Below are positions 1 to 14,800 of a stretch of DNA of 64,000 bases, in pieces. The stretch covers positions 93,821 to 157,820 of the forward strand of contig NW_026971734.1 in assembly GCF_963678635.1 (NCBI RefSeq), given 5' to 3'. Made by a program: the position numbers and the translations under genes. Below the pieces are notes generated by a model. That model made no database searches and was not told the DNA's origin. It saw only the letters and a program-made list of their open reading frames with translations. How positions within the stretch are numbered: the first letter of the stretch is position 1; every line of letters starts with the position of its first letter. The stretch comes from Symsagittifera roscoffensis (Eukaryota > Xenacoelomorpha > Acoela > Convolutidae).

Positions 1-627
1 ATTGATATGTTTCGAACGCCTCGACCAAAAATTGGTATGTTTTGATTCTATTAACTAAAGTTTGGTATGTTTCGACCGTCTCGAACAAAAATTGTCACGT
101 TTCGATCGTCTCGACCAAAAATTGGTATGATTTGATTTAAGCAACCAAAATTTGGTATGTTTTGATCGTCTAGAACCAAAACTGGTATGTTTCAACCGTC
201 GTGACGGAAAACTGGCATGTTTTGACCGTCTCGAGTGAAGTTTAAAATGTTTGGACCGTCTCGACCAAAAATTGGTACGTTGCGATCGTCTCGACCAAAA
301 ATTGGTTTGTTTCGACCGCCTCGACCAAAAAGTCGTATGCTTCGATAGTTTCGACCAAAAACTGGTAGGTTTCAATCGTCCCGACCAAAAATTGGTATAG
401 TTTGGTTTTATCAACCAAAATTTGGTATGTTTCGACCGTCTCGACCCAAAAATGGTTTGTTTTGATCGTATCGACCAAAAAATGGTATGTTTTGGTCGTC
501 TTGACCCAAAATTGGTATGTTTCGACCGTCTTGACCAAAAAATGGCATGTTTCGGCGTCTCGATTGAAGTTTAGTATGTTTTGACCGTCTCGACCAAAAC
601 TTGGTACGTTGCGATTGCCTCGACCAA

Positions 628-1730
628 AAACTGGTATGCTTTGATAGTATTGGCTAAAAATTGGTCTGTTTTGACCTTCCTGACCAAAAAATGGCATGTT
701 TGGACCGTCTCGACCAAAAATATGTATGTGTTGATCGTATCGACCAGAAATTGGTAATTTTCGACCATTTGACTAAAAACTGGCATGTTTCGATCGTCTC
801 GAGTGAAAATTAGAATGCTTCGACCGTCTCGACCAAAAACTGGTTTGTTGTGTTTGTCTCGACCAAAAAATGGTATGTTATGATCTTATTGACCTAAAGT
901 TTGTATGTGCTGACCATCTCGACCAAAAACTGATATGTTATAATCGTAGCGACCAGAAATTGGTATGATCGTACAGTCTCGCCCAAAATTGGTTTGTTTT
1001 GATCGTATCGACCAGAAATTGTTTTGTTTCGCCCGTATCAACAAAAAATTGGTATGTTTCAAACGTCTCGACCAAAAATTGGTATGTTTTGTCCGTATCT
1101 ACAAAAAATTGTTGCGTTTCGACAGTGTTGACCGAAAACTGGCATTTTTCCACCGTCTCGAGTAAAAATTGTTATGTTTCGATCCTCTCGACCAAAAACT
1201 GGTATGCTTTGATAGTATTGGCTAAAAATTGGTCTGTTTTGACCTTCCTGACCAAAAAATGGCATGTTTGGACCGTCTCGACCAAAAATATGTATGTGTT
1301 GATCGTATCGACCAGAAATTGGTAATTTTCGACCATTTGACTAAAAACTGGCATGTTTCGATCGTCTCGAGTGAAAATTAGAATGCTTCGACCGTCTCGA
1401 CCAAAAACTGGTTTGTTGTGTTTGTCTCGACCAAAAAATGGTATGTTATGATCTTATTGACCTAAAGTTTGTATGTGCTGACCATCTCGACCAAAAACTG
1501 ATATGTTATAATCGTAGCGACCAGAAATTGGTATGATCGTACAGTCTCGCCCAAAATTGGTTTGTTTTGATCGTATCGACCAGAAATTGTTTTGTTTCGC
1601 CCGTATCAACAAAAAATTGGTATGTTTCAAACGTCTCGACCAAAAATTGGTATGTTTTGTCCGTATCTACAAAAAATTGTTGCGTTTCGACAGTGTTGAC
1701 CGAAAACTGGCATTTTTCCACCGTCTCGAG
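628..1730. repeat. 568-bp tandem duplication within the satellite
   Basis: Two nearly identical blocks lie head to tail with a 568-bp offset; for example the variant GATAGTATTGGCTAAAAATT occurs at 643 and again at 1211. The copies differ at few positions, so the duplication is young relative to the spread among monomers. Edges are approximate because the flanks are also satellite. Confidence 0.85.
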
Positions 1731-4700
1731 TGAAAATTGGTATGTTTCGACCGTCTCGACCAAAAATTAGTATGTTTTGATCGTATCGACCAAAAATTGG
1801 TATGTTTCGACTCTCTCTATCAAAAATTGGTATGTTTTGATCGTATCGACCAAAAATTGGTAAGTTTCGACCGTTTGACTAAAAACTGGCATGTTTCGAT
1901 CGTCTCGAAGGAAAATTAGTATGCTTCGACCGTCTCGACCAAAAATTGGTTTGTTGTGATTGTGTCGACCAAAAATTGGTATGTTAAGATCGTATCGACC
2001 TAAAGTTTGTATGTGCTGACCATCTCGACCAAAAATTGATATGTTATGATCGTAGCGACCAAAAAATTTCGACCGCATCGTAGCGACCAAAAATTGGTAT
2101 GTTCTGACTGTCTCGACCAAAAATTGGTATGTTTGATCGTATCGACCAGAAATTGGCATGTTTCGACAGTTTCGACCAAAATCGGTGTATGTTTTGATTT
2201 TATTGACCAAAAACTGGTATGTTTCAATCAACCCGACCAAAAATTGGTATCGTTTGATTTTATCAACCAAAGTTTGGTATGTTTCGACCGTCTCGACACA
2301 AAAATGGTTTGTTTTGATCGTATCGACCAAAAAATGGTATGTTTTGGTCGTCTTGACCGAAAATTGGTATGTTTCGACCGTCTTGACCAAAAAATGGCAT
2401 GTTTCGGCGTCTCGAGTGAAGTTTAGTATGTTTTGACCGTCTCGACCAAAACTTGGTACGTTGCAATCGTCTCGGCCAAAAACTGGTATGTTCCGACCGC
2501 CTCGACCAAAAACTGGTATGCTTTGGTACGTTGCAATCGTCTCGACCAAAAAGTGGTTTGTTTCGACCGCCTCGACCAAAAAGTCGTATGATTCGATAGT
2601 TTCGACCAAAAACTGGTAGGTTTCAATCTTCCCGACCAAAAATTGGTATCGTTTGGTTTTATCAACCAAAGTTTGGTGTGTTTCGACCGTCTCGACCCAA
2701 AAATGGTTTGTTTTGATCGTATCGACCAAAAAATGGTATGTTTTGGTCGTCTTGACCCAAAATTGGTATGTTTCGACCGTCTTGACCAAAAAATGGCATG
2801 TTTCGGCGTCTCGAATGAAGTTTAGTATGTTTTGACCGTCTCGACCAAAACTTGGTATGTTGCGATTGTCTCGACCAAAAACTGGTATGTTCCGACCGCC
2901 TCGACCAAAAACTGGTATGTTTTGATAGTATTGGCTAAAAATTGGTCTGTTTTGACCTTCCTGACCAAAAACTGGCATGTTTCGATCGTCTCGAGTGAAA
3001 ATTAGAATGCTTCGACCGTCTCGACCAAAAATTGGTTTGTTGTGTTTGTCTCGACCAAAAAATGGTTTGTTATGATCTTATCGACCTAAATTTTGTATGT
3101 GCTGACCATCTCGACCAAAAACTGATATGTTATGATCGTAGCGACCAGAAAATGGTATGATCGTACAGTCTCGACCAAAAATTGGTTTTTTTTGATCGTA
3201 TCGACCAGAAATTGTTTTGTTTCGCCCGTATCAACAAAAAATTGGTATGTTTCAAACGTCTCGACCAAAAATTGGTATGTTTTGACCGTATCGACAAAAA
3301 ATTGTTACGTTTCGACAGTGTTGACCAAAAACTAGCATTTTTCCACCGTCTCGAGTAAAAATTGTTATGTTTCGATCCTCTCGACCAAAAACTGGTATGT
3401 TTTGATTCTATCAACTAAAGTTTGGTACGTTCCGACCGTCTCGAGTGAAAATTGGTATGTTTCGACCGTCTCGACCAAAAATTAGTATGTTATGATCGTA
3501 TCGACCAAAAATTGGTATGTTTCGACTCTCTCTATCAAAAATTGGTATGTTTTGATCGTATCGACCAAAAATTGGTAAGTTTCAACCGTTTGACTAAACA
3601 CTGCCATGTTTCGATCGTCTCGAGTGAAAATTAGTATGCTTCGACCGTCTCGACCAAAAATTGGTTTGTTGTGATTGTGTCGACCAAAAATTGGTATGTT
3701 AAGATCGTATCGACCTAAAGTTTGTATGTGCTGACCATCTCGACCAAAAATCAATATGTTATGATCGTAGCGACCAAAAAATTTCGACCGCATCGTAGCG
3801 ACCAAAAATTGATATGTTCTGACCATCTCGACCAAAAATTGGTATGTTTGATCGTATCGACCAGAAATTGGTATGTTTCGACAGTTTCGACCAAAATTGG
3901 TGTATGTTTTGATTTTATCGACCAAAAACTGATATGTGTCAGTCAACCCGACCAAAAATTGGTATCGTTTGAGTTTATCAACCAAAGTTTGGTATGTTTC
4001 GACCGTCTCGACCCAAAAATGGTTTGTTTTGATCGTATCGACCAAAAAATGGTATGTTTTGGTCGTCTTGACCGAAAATTGGTATGTTTCGACCGTCTTG
4101 ACCAAAAAATGGCATGTTTCGGCGTCTCGAATGAAGTTTAGCATGTTTTGACCGTCTCGACCAAAACTTGGTATGTTGCGATTGTCTCGACCAAAAACTG
4201 GTAAGTTCCGACCGCCTCGACCAAAAACTGGTATGCTTTGATAGTATTGGCTAAAAATTGGTCTGTTTTGACCTTCCTGACCAAAAAATGGCATGTTTCG
4301 ACCGTCTCGACCAAAAATTGGTATGTGTTGATCGTATCGACCAAAAATTGGTAATTTTCGACCATTTGACTAAAAACTGGCATGTTTCGATCGTCTCGAG
4401 TGAAAATTAGAATGCTTCGACCGTCTCGACCAAAAATTGGTTTGTTGTGTTTGTCTCGACCAAAAAATGGTTTGTTATGATCTTATCGACCTAAATTTTG
4501 TATGTGCTGACCATCTCGACCAAAAACTGATATGTTATGATCGTAGCGGCCAGAAAATGGTATGATCGTACAGTCTCGACCAAAAATTGGTTTGTTTTGA
4601 TCGTATCGACCAGAAATTGTTTTGTTTCGCCCGTATCAACAAAAAATTGGTATGTTTCAAACGTCTCGACCAAAAATTGGTATGTTTTGACCATATCGAC

Positions 4701-7512
4701 AAAAAATTGTTACGTTTCGACAGTGTTGACCAAAAACTAGCATTTTTCCACCGTCTCGAGTAAAAATTGTTATGTTTCGATCCTCTCGACCAAAAACTGG
4801 TATGTTTTGATTCTATCAACTAAAATTTGGTACGTTCCGACCGTCTCGAGTGAAAATTGGTATGTTTCGACCGTCTCGACCAAAAATTAGTATGTTTTGA
4901 TCGTATCGACCAAAAATTGGTATGTTTCGACTCTCTCTATCAAAAATTGGTATGTTTTGATCGTATCGACCAAAAATTGGTAAGTTTCAACCGTTTGACT
5001 AAACACTGGCAAGTTTCGATCGGCTCGAGTGAAAATTAGTATGCTTCGACCGTCTCGACCAAAAATTGGTTTGTTGTGATTTTGTCGACCAAAAATTGGT
5101 ATGTTTGATCGTATCGACCAGAAATTGGTATGTTTCGACAGTTTCGACCAAAATTGGTGTATGTTTTGATTTTATCGACCAAAAACTGATATGTGTCAAT
5201 CAACCCGACCAAAAATTGGTATCGTTTGAGTTTATCAACCAAAGTTTGGTATGTTTCGACCGTCTCGACCCAAAAATGGTTTGTTTTGATCGTATCGACC
5301 AAAAAATGGTATGTTTTGGTCGTCTTGACCGAAAATTGGTATGTTTCGACCGTCTTGACCAAAAAATGGCATGTTTCGGCGTCTCGAATGAAGTTTAGCA
5401 TGTTTTGACCGTCTCGACCAAAACTTGGTATGTTGCGATTGTCTCGACCAAAAACTGGTAAGTTCCGACCGCCTCGACCAAAAACTGGTATGCTTTGATA
5501 GTATTGGCTAAAAATTGGTCTGTTTTGACCTTCCTGACCAAAAAATGGCATGTTTCGACCGTCTCGACCAAAAATTGGTATGTGTTGATCGTATCGACCA
5601 AAAGTTGGTAATTTTCGACCATTTGACTAAAAACTGGCATGTTTCGATCGTCTCGAGTGAAAATTAGAATGCTTCGACCGTCTCGACCAAAAATTGGTTT
5701 GTTGTGTTTGTCTCGACCAAAAAATGGTTTGTTATGATCTTATCGACCTAAATTTTGTATGTGCTGACCATCTCGACCAAAAACTGATATGTTATGATCG
5801 TAGCGGCCAGAAAATGGTATGATCGTACACTCTCGACCAAAAATTGGTTTGTTTTGATCGTATCGACCAGAAATTGTTTTGTTTCGCCCGTATCAACAAA
5901 AAATTGGTATGTTTCAAACGTCTCGACCAAAAATTGGTATGTTTTGACCATATCGACAAAAAATTGTTACGTTTCGACAGTGTTGACCAAAAACTAGCAT
6001 TTTTCCACCGTCTCGAGTAAAAATTGTTATGTTTCGATCCTCTCGACCAAAAACTGGTATGTTTTGATTCTATCAACTAAAGTTTGGTACGTTCCGACCG
6101 TCTCGAGTGAAAATTGGTATGTTTCGACCGTCTCGACCAAAAATTAGTATGTTTTGATCGTATCGACCAAAAATTGGTATGTTTCGACTCTCTCTATCAA
6201 AAATTGGTATGTTTTGATCGTATCGACCAAAAATTGGTAAGTTTCAACCGTTTGACTAAACACTGGCAAGTTTCGATCGGCTCGAGTGAAAATTAGTATG
6301 CTTCGACCGTCTCGACCAAAAATTGGTTTGTTGTGATTGTGTCGACCAAAAATTGGTATGTTTGATCGTATCGACCAGAAATTGGTATGTTTCGACAGTT
6401 TCGACCAAAATTGGTGTATGTTTTGATTTTATCGACCAAAAACTGATATGTGTCAATCAACCCGACCAAAAATTGGTATCGTTTGAGTTTATCAACCAAA
6501 GTTTGGTATGTTTCGACCGTCTCGACCCAAAAATGGTTTGTTTTGATCGTATCGACCAAAAAATGGTATGTTTTGGTCGTCTTGACCGAAAATTGGTATG
6601 TTTCGACCGTCTTGACCAAAAAATGGCATGTTTCGGCGTCTCGAATGAAGTTTAGCATGTTTTGACCGTCTCGACCAAAACTTGGTATGTTGCGATTGTC
6701 TCGACCAAAAACTGGTAAGTTCCGACCGCCTCGACCAAAAACTGGTATGCTTTGATAGTATTGGCTAAAAATTGGTCTGTTTTGACCTTCCTGATCAAAA
6801 AATGGCATGTTTCGACCGTCTCGACTAAAAATTGGTATGTGTTGATCGTATCGACCAAAAATTGGTAATTTTCGACCATTTGACTAAAAACTGGCATGTT
6901 TCGATCGTCTCGAGTGAAAATTAGAATGCTTCGACCGTCTCGACCAAAAATTGGTTTGTTGTGTTTGTCTCGACCAAAAAATGGTTTGTTATGATCTTAT
7001 CGACCTAAATTTTGTATGTGCTGACCATCTCGACCAAAAACTGATATGTTATGATCGTAGCGGCCAGAAAATGGTATGATCGTACAGTCTCGACCAAAAA
7101 TTGGTTTGTTTTGATCGTATCGACCAGAAATTGTTTTGTTTCGCCCGTATCAACAAAAAATTGGTATGTTTCAAACGTCTCGACCAAAAATTGGTATGTT
7201 TTGACCATATCGACAAAAAATTGTTACGTTTCGACAGTGTTGACCAAAAACTAGCATTTTTCCACCGTCTCGAGTAAAAATTGTTATGTTTCGATCCTCT
7301 CGACCAAAAACTGGTATGTTTTGATTCTATCAACTAAAGTTTGGTACGTTCCGACCGTCTCGAGTGAAAATTGGTATGTTTCGACCGTCTCGACCAAAAA
7401 TTAGTATGTTTTGATCGTATCGACCAAAAATTGGTATGTTTCGACTCTCTCTATCAAAAATTGGTATGTTTTGATCGTATCGACCAAAAATTGGTAAGTT
7501 TCAACCGTTTGA

Positions 7513-8828
7513 CTAAACACTGGCAAGTTTCGATCGGCTCGAGTGAAAATTAGTATGCTTCGACCGCAAAAATTGGTTTGTTGTGATTGTGTCGACCAAA
7601 AATTGGTATGTTTGATCGTATCGACCAGAAATTGGTATGTTTCGACAGTTTCGACCAAAATTGGTGTATGTTTTGATTTTATCGACCAAAAACTGATATG
7701 TGTCAATCAACCCGACCAAAAATTGGTATCGTTTGAGTTTATCAACCAAAGTTTGGTATGTTTTGACCGTCTCGACCCAAAAATGGTTTGTTTTGATCGT
7801 ATCGACCAAAAAATGGTATGTTTTGGTCGTCTTGACCGAAAATTGGTATGTTTCGACCGTCTTGACCAAAAAATGGCATGTTTCGGCGTCTCGAATGAAG
7901 TTTAGCATGTTTTGACCGTCTCGACCAAAACTTGGTATGTTGCGATTGTCTCGACCAAAAACTGGTAAGTTCCGACCGCCTCGACCAAAAACTGGTATGC
8001 TTTGATAGTATTGGCTAAAAATTGGTCTGTTTTGACCTTCCTGACCAAAAAATGGCATGTTTCGACCGTCTCGACCAAAAATTGGTATGTGTTGATCGTA
8101 TCGACCAAAAATTGGTAATTTTTGACCATTTGACTAAAAACTGGCATGTTTCGATCGTCTCGAGTGAAAATTAGAATGCTTCGACCGTCTCGACCAAAAA
8201 TTGGTTTGTTGTGTTTGTCTCGACCAAAAATTGGTTTGTTGTGATTGTGTCGACCAAAAATTGGTATGTTTGATCGTATCGACCAGAAATTGGTATGTTT
8301 CGACAGTTTCGACCAAAATTGGTGTATGTTTTGATTTTATCGACCAAAAACTGATATGTGTCAATCAACCCGACCAAAAATTGGTATCGTTTGAGTTTAT
8401 CAACCAAAGTTTGGTATGTTTTGACCGTCTCGACCCAAAAATGGTTTGTTTTGATCGTATCGACCAAAAAATGGTATGTTTTGGTCGTCTTGACCGAAAA
8501 TTGGTATGTTTCGACCGTCTTGACCAAAAAATGGCATGTTTCGGCGTCTCGAATGAAGTTTAGCATGTTTTGACCGTCTCGACCAAAACTTGGTATGTTG
8601 CGATTGTCTCGACCAAAAACTGGTAAGTTCCGACCGCCTCGACCAAAAACTGGTATGCTTTGATAGTATTGGCTAAAAATTGGTCTGTTTTGACCTTCCT
8701 GACCAAAAAATGGCATGTTTCGACCGTCTCGACCAAAAATTGGTATGTGTTGATCGTATCGACCAAAAATTGGTAATTTTTGACCATTTGACTAAAAACT
8801 GGCATGTTTCGATCGTCTCGAGTGAAAA
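7513..8828. repeat. 658-bp partial duplication inside the 1257-bp domain
   Basis: Segments starting near 7513 and 8171 are repeated with a 658-bp offset, which explains the 1908-bp interval between anchors 7051 and 8959. The first copy has lost about 7 bp of a CCGTCTCGACC block near 7566. Both copies share the private variant GTATGTTTTGACCGTCTCGACCC at 7757 and 8415, so one was copied from the other. Confidence 0.8.
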
Positions 8829-11800
8829 TTAGAATGCTTCGACCGTCTCGACCAAAAATTGGTTTGTTGTGTTTGTCTCGACCAAAAAATGGTTTGTTAT
8901 GATCTTATCGACCTAAATTTTGTATGTGCTGACCATCTCGACCAAAAACTGATATGTTATGATCGTAGCGGCCAGAAAATGGTATGATCGTACAGTCTCG
9001 ACCAAAAATTGGTTTGTTTTGATCGTATCGACCAGAAATTGTTTTGTTTCGCCCGTATCAACAAAAAATTGGTATGTTTCAAACGTCTCGACCAAAAATT
9101 GGTATGTTTTGACCATATCGACAAAAAATTGTTACGTTTCGACAGTGTTGACCAAAAACTAGCATTTTTCCACCGTCTCGAGTAAAAATTGTTATGTTTC
9201 GATCCTCTCGACCAAAAACTGGTATGTTTTGATTCTATCAACTAAAGTTTGGTACGTTCCGACCGTCTCGAGTGAAAATTGGTATGTTTCGACCGTCTCG
9301 ACCAAAAATTAGTATGTTTTGATCGTATCGACCAAAAATTGGTATGTTTCGACTCTCTCTATCAAAAATTGGTATGTTTTGATCGTATCGACCAAAAATT
9401 GGTAAGTTTCAACCGTTTGACTAAACACTGGCAAGTTTCGATCGGCTCGAGTGAAAATTAGTATGCTTCGACCGTCTCGACCAAAAATTGGTTTGTTGTG
9501 ATTGTGTCGACCAAAAATTGGTATGTTTGATCGTATCGACCAGAAATTGGTATGTTTCGACAGTTTCGACCAAAATTGGTGTATGTTTTGTTTTTATCGA
9601 CCAAAAACTGATATGTGTCAATCAACCCGACCAAAAATTGGTATCGTTTGAGTTTATCAACCAAAGTTTGGTATGTTTCGACCGTCTCGACCCAAAAATG
9701 GTTTGTTTTGATCGTATCGACCAAAAAATGGTATGTTTTGGTCGTCTTGACCGAAAATTGGTATGTTTCGACCGTCTTGACCAAAAAATGGCATGTTTCG
9801 GCGTCTCGAATGAAGTTTAGCATGTTTTGACCGTCTCGACCAAAACTTGGTATGTTGCGATTGTCTCGACCAAAAACTGGTAAGTTCCGACCGCCTCGAC
9901 CAAAAACTGGTATGCTTTGATAGTATTGGCTAAAAATTGGTCTGTTTTGACCTTCCTGACCAAAAAATGGCATGTTTCGACCGTCTCGACCAAAAATTGG
10001 TATGTGTTGATCGTATCGACCAAAAATTGGTAATTTTCGACCATTTGACTAAAAACTGGCATGTTTCGATCGTCTCGAGTGAAAATTAGAATGCTTCGAC
10101 CGTCTCGACCAAAAATTGGTTTGTTGTGTTTGTCTCGACCAAAAAATGGTTTGTTATGATCTTATCGACCTAAATTTTGTATGTGCTGACCATCTCGACC
10201 AAAAACTGATATGTTATGATCGTAGCGGCCAGAAAATGGTATGATCGTACAGTCTCGACCAAAAATTGGTTTGTTTTGATCGTATCGACCAGAAATTGTT
10301 TTGTTTCGCCCGTATCAACAAAAAATTGGTATGTTTCAAACGTCTCGACCAAAAATTGGTATGTTTTGACCATATCGACAAAAAATTGTTACGTTTCGAC
10401 AGTGTTGACCAAAAACTAGCATTTTTCCACCGTCTCGAGTAAAAATTGTTATGTTTCGATCCTCTCGACCAAAAACTGGTATGTTTTGATTCTATCAACT
10501 AAAGTTTGGTACGTTCCGACCGTCTCGAGTGAAAATTGGTATGTTTCGACCGTCTCGACCAAAAATTAGTATGTTTTGATCGTATCGACCAAAAATTGGT
10601 ATGTTTCGACTCTCTCTATCAAAAATTGGTATGTTTTGATCGTATCGACCAAAAATTGGTAAGTTTCAACCGTTTGACTAAACACTGGCAAGTTTCGATC
10701 GGCTCGAGTGAAAATTAGTATGCTTCGACCGTCTCGACCAAAAATTGGTTTGTTGTGATTGTGTCGACCAAAAATTGGTATGTTTGATCGTATCGACCAG
10801 AAATTGGTATGTTTCGACAGTTTCGACCAAAATTGGTGTATGTTTTGATTTTATCGACCAAAAACTGATATGTGTCAATCAACCCGACCAAAAATTGGTA
10901 TCGTTTGAGTTTATCAACCAAAGTTTGGTATGTTTCGACCGTCTCGACCCAAAAATGGTTTGTTTTGATCGTATCGACCAAAAAATGGTATGTTTTGGTC
11001 GTCTTGACCGAAAATTGGTATGTTTCGACCGTCTTGACCAAAAAATGGCATGTTTCGGCGTCTCGAATGAAGTTTAGCATGTTTTGACCGTCTCGACCAA
11101 AACTTGGTATGTTGCGATTGTCTCGACCAAAAACTGGTAAGTTCCGACCGCCTCGACCAAAAACTGGTATGCTTTGATAGTATTGGCTAAAAATTGGTCT
11201 GTTTTGACCTTCCTGACCAAAAAATGGCATGTTTCGACCGTCTCGACCAAAAATTGGTATGTGTTGATCGTATCGACCAAAAATTGGTAATTTTCGACCA
11301 TTTGACTAAAAACTGGCATGTTTCGATCGTCTCGAGTGAAAATTAGAATGCTTCGACCGTCTCGACCAAAAATTGGTTTGTTGTGTTTGTCTCGACCAAA
11401 AAATGGTTTGTTATGATCTTATCGACCTAAATTTTGTATGTGCTGACCATCTCGACCAAAAACTGATATGTTATGATCGTAGCGGCCAGAAAATGGTATG
11501 ATCGTACAGTCTCGACCAAAAATTGGTTTGTTTTGATCGTATCGACCAGAAATTGTTTTGTTTCGCCCGTATCAACAAAAAATTGGTATGTTTCAAACGT
11601 CTCGACCAAAAATTGGTATGTTTTGACCATATCGACAAAAAATTGTTACGTTTCGACAGTGTTGACCAAAAACTAGCATTTTTCCACCGTCTCGAGTAAA
11701 AATTGTTATGTTTCGATCCTCTCGACCAAAAACTGGTATGTTTTGATTCTATCAACTAAAGTTTGGTACGTTCCGACCGTCTCGAGTGAAAATTGGTATG

Positions 11801-14800
11801 TTTCGACCGTCTCGACCAAAAATTAGTATGTTTTGATCGTATCGACCAAAAATTGGTATGTTTCGACTCTCTCTATCAAAAATTGGTATGTTTTGATCGT
11901 ATCGACCAAAAATTGGTAAGTTTCAACCGTTTGACTAAACACTGGCAAGTTTCGATCGGCTCGAGTGAAAATTAGTATGCTTCGACCGTCTCGACCAAAA
12001 ATTGGTTTGTTGTGATTGTGTCGACCAAAAATTGGTATGTTTGATCGTATCGACCAGAAATTGGTATGTTTCGACAGTTTCGACCAAAATTGGTGTATGT
12101 TTTGATTTTATCGACCAAAAACTGATATGTGTCAATCAACCCGACCAAAAATTGGTATCGTTTGAGTTTATCAACCAAAGTTTGGTATGTTTCGACCGTC
12201 TCGACCCAAAAATGGTTTGTTTTGATCGTATCGACCAAAAAATGGTATGTTTTGGTCGTCTTGACCGAAAATTGGTATGTTTCGACCGTCTTGACCAAAA
12301 AATGGCATGTTTCGGCGTCTCGAATGAAGTTTAGCATGTTTTGACCGTCTCGACCAAAACTTGGTATGTTGCGATTGTCTCGACCAAAAACTGGTAAGTT
12401 CCGACCGCCTCGACCAAAAACTGGTATGCTTTGATAGTATTGGCTAAAAATTGGTCTGTTTTGACCTTCCTGACCAAAAAATGGCATGTTTCGACCGTCT
12501 CGACCAAAAATTGGTATGTGTTGATCGTATCGACCAAAAATTGGTAATTTTCGACCATTTGACTAAAAACTGGCATGTTTCGATCGTCTCGAGTGAAAAT
12601 TAGAATGCTTCGACCGTCTCGACCAAAAATTGGTTTGTTGTGTTTGTCTCGACCAAAAAATGGTTTGTTATGATCTTATCGACCTAAATTTTGTATGTGC
12701 TGACCATCTCGACCAAAAACTGATATGTTATGATCGTAGCGGCCAGAAAATGGTATGATCGTACAGTTTCGACCAAAAATTGGTTTGTTTTGATCGTATC
12801 GACCAGAAATTGTTTTGTTTCGCCCGTATCAACAAAAAATTGGTATGTTTCAAACGTCTCGACCAAAAATTGGTATGTTTTGACCATATCGACAAAAAAT
12901 TGTTACGTTTCGACAGTGTTGACCAAAAACTAGCATTTTTCCACCGTCTCGAGTAAAAATTGTTATGTTTCGATCCTCTCGACCAAAAACTGGTATGTTT
13001 TGATTCTATCAACTAAAGTTTGGTACGTTCCGACCGTCTCGAGTGAAAATTGGTATGTTTCGACCGTCTCGACCAAAAATTAGTATGTTTTGATCGTATC
13101 GACCAAAAATTGGTATGTTTCGACTCTCTCTATCAAAAATTGGTATGTTTTGATCGTATCGACCAAAAATTGGTAAGTTTCAACCGTTTGACTAAACACT
13201 GGCAAGTTTCGATCGGCTCGAGTGAAAATTAGTATGCTTCGACCGTCTCGACCAAAAATTGGTTTGTTGTGATTGTGTCGACCAAAAATTGGTATGTTTG
13301 ATCGTATCGACCAGAAATTGGTATGTTTCGACAGTTTCGACCAAAATTGGTGTATGTTTTGATTTTATCGACCAAAAACTGATATGTGTCAATCAACCCG
13401 ACCAAAAATTGGTATCGTTTGAGTTTATCAACCAAAGTTTGGTATGTTTCGACCGTCTCGACCCAAAAATGGTTTGTTTTGATCGTATCGACCAAAAAAT
13501 GGTATGTTTTGGTCGTCTTGACCGAAAATTGGTATGTTTCGACCGTCTTGACCAAAAAATGGCATGTTTCGGCGTCTCGAATGAAGTTTAGCATGTTTTG
13601 ACCGTCTCGACCAAAACTTGGTATGTTGCGATTGTCTCGACCAAAAACTGGTAAGTTCCGACCGCCTCGACCAAAAACTGGTATGCTTTGATAGTATTGG
13701 CTAAAAATTGGTCTGTTTTGACCTTCCTGACCAAAAAATGGCATGTTTCGACCGTCTCGACCAAAAATTGGTATGTGTTGATCGTATCGACCAAAAATTG
13801 GTAATTTTCGACCATTTGACTAAAAACTGGCATGTTTCGATCGTCTCGAGTGAAAATTAGAATGCTTCGACCGTCTCGACCAAAAATTGGTTTGTTGTGT
13901 TTGTCTCGACCAAAAAATGGTTTGTTATGATCTTATCGACCTAAATTTTGTATGTGCTGACCATCTCGACCAAAAACTGATATGTTATGATCGTAGCGGC
14001 CAGAAAATGGTATGATCGTACAGTCTCGACCAAAAATTGGTTTGTTTTGATCGTATCGACCAGAAATTGTTTTGTTTCGCCCGTATCAACAAAAAATTGG
14101 TATGTTTCAAACGTCTCGACCAAAAATTGGTATGTTTTGACCATATCGACAAAAAATTGTTACGTTTCGACAGTGTTGACCAAAAACTAGCATTTTTCCA
14201 CCGTCTCGAGTAAAAATTGTTATGTTTCGATCCTCTCGACCAAAAACTGGTATGTTTTGATTCTATCAACTAAAGTTTGGTACGTTCCGACCGTCTCGAG
14301 TGAAAATTGGTATGTTTCGACCGTCTCGACCAAAAATTAGTATGTTTTGATCGTATCGACCAAAAATTGGTATGTTTCGACTCTCTCTATCAAAAATTGG
14401 TATGTTTTGATCGTATCGACCAAAAATTGGTAAGTTTCAACCGTTTGACTAAACACTGGCAAGTTTCGATCGGCTCGAGTGAAAATTAGTATGCTTCGAC
14501 CGTCTCGACCAAAAATTGGTTTGTTGTGATTGTGTCGACCAAAAATTGGTATGTTTGATCGTATCGACCAGAAATTGGTATGTTTCGACAGTTTCGACCA
14601 AAATTGGTGTATGTTTTGATTTTATCGACCAAAAACTGATATGTGTCAATCAACCCGACCAAAAATTGGTATCGTTTGAGTTTATCAACCAAAGTTTGGT
14701 ATGTTTCGACCGTCTCGACCCAAAAATGGTTTGTTTTGATCGTATCGACCAAAAAGTGGTATGTTTTGGTCGTCTTGACCGAAAATTGGTATGTTTCGAC

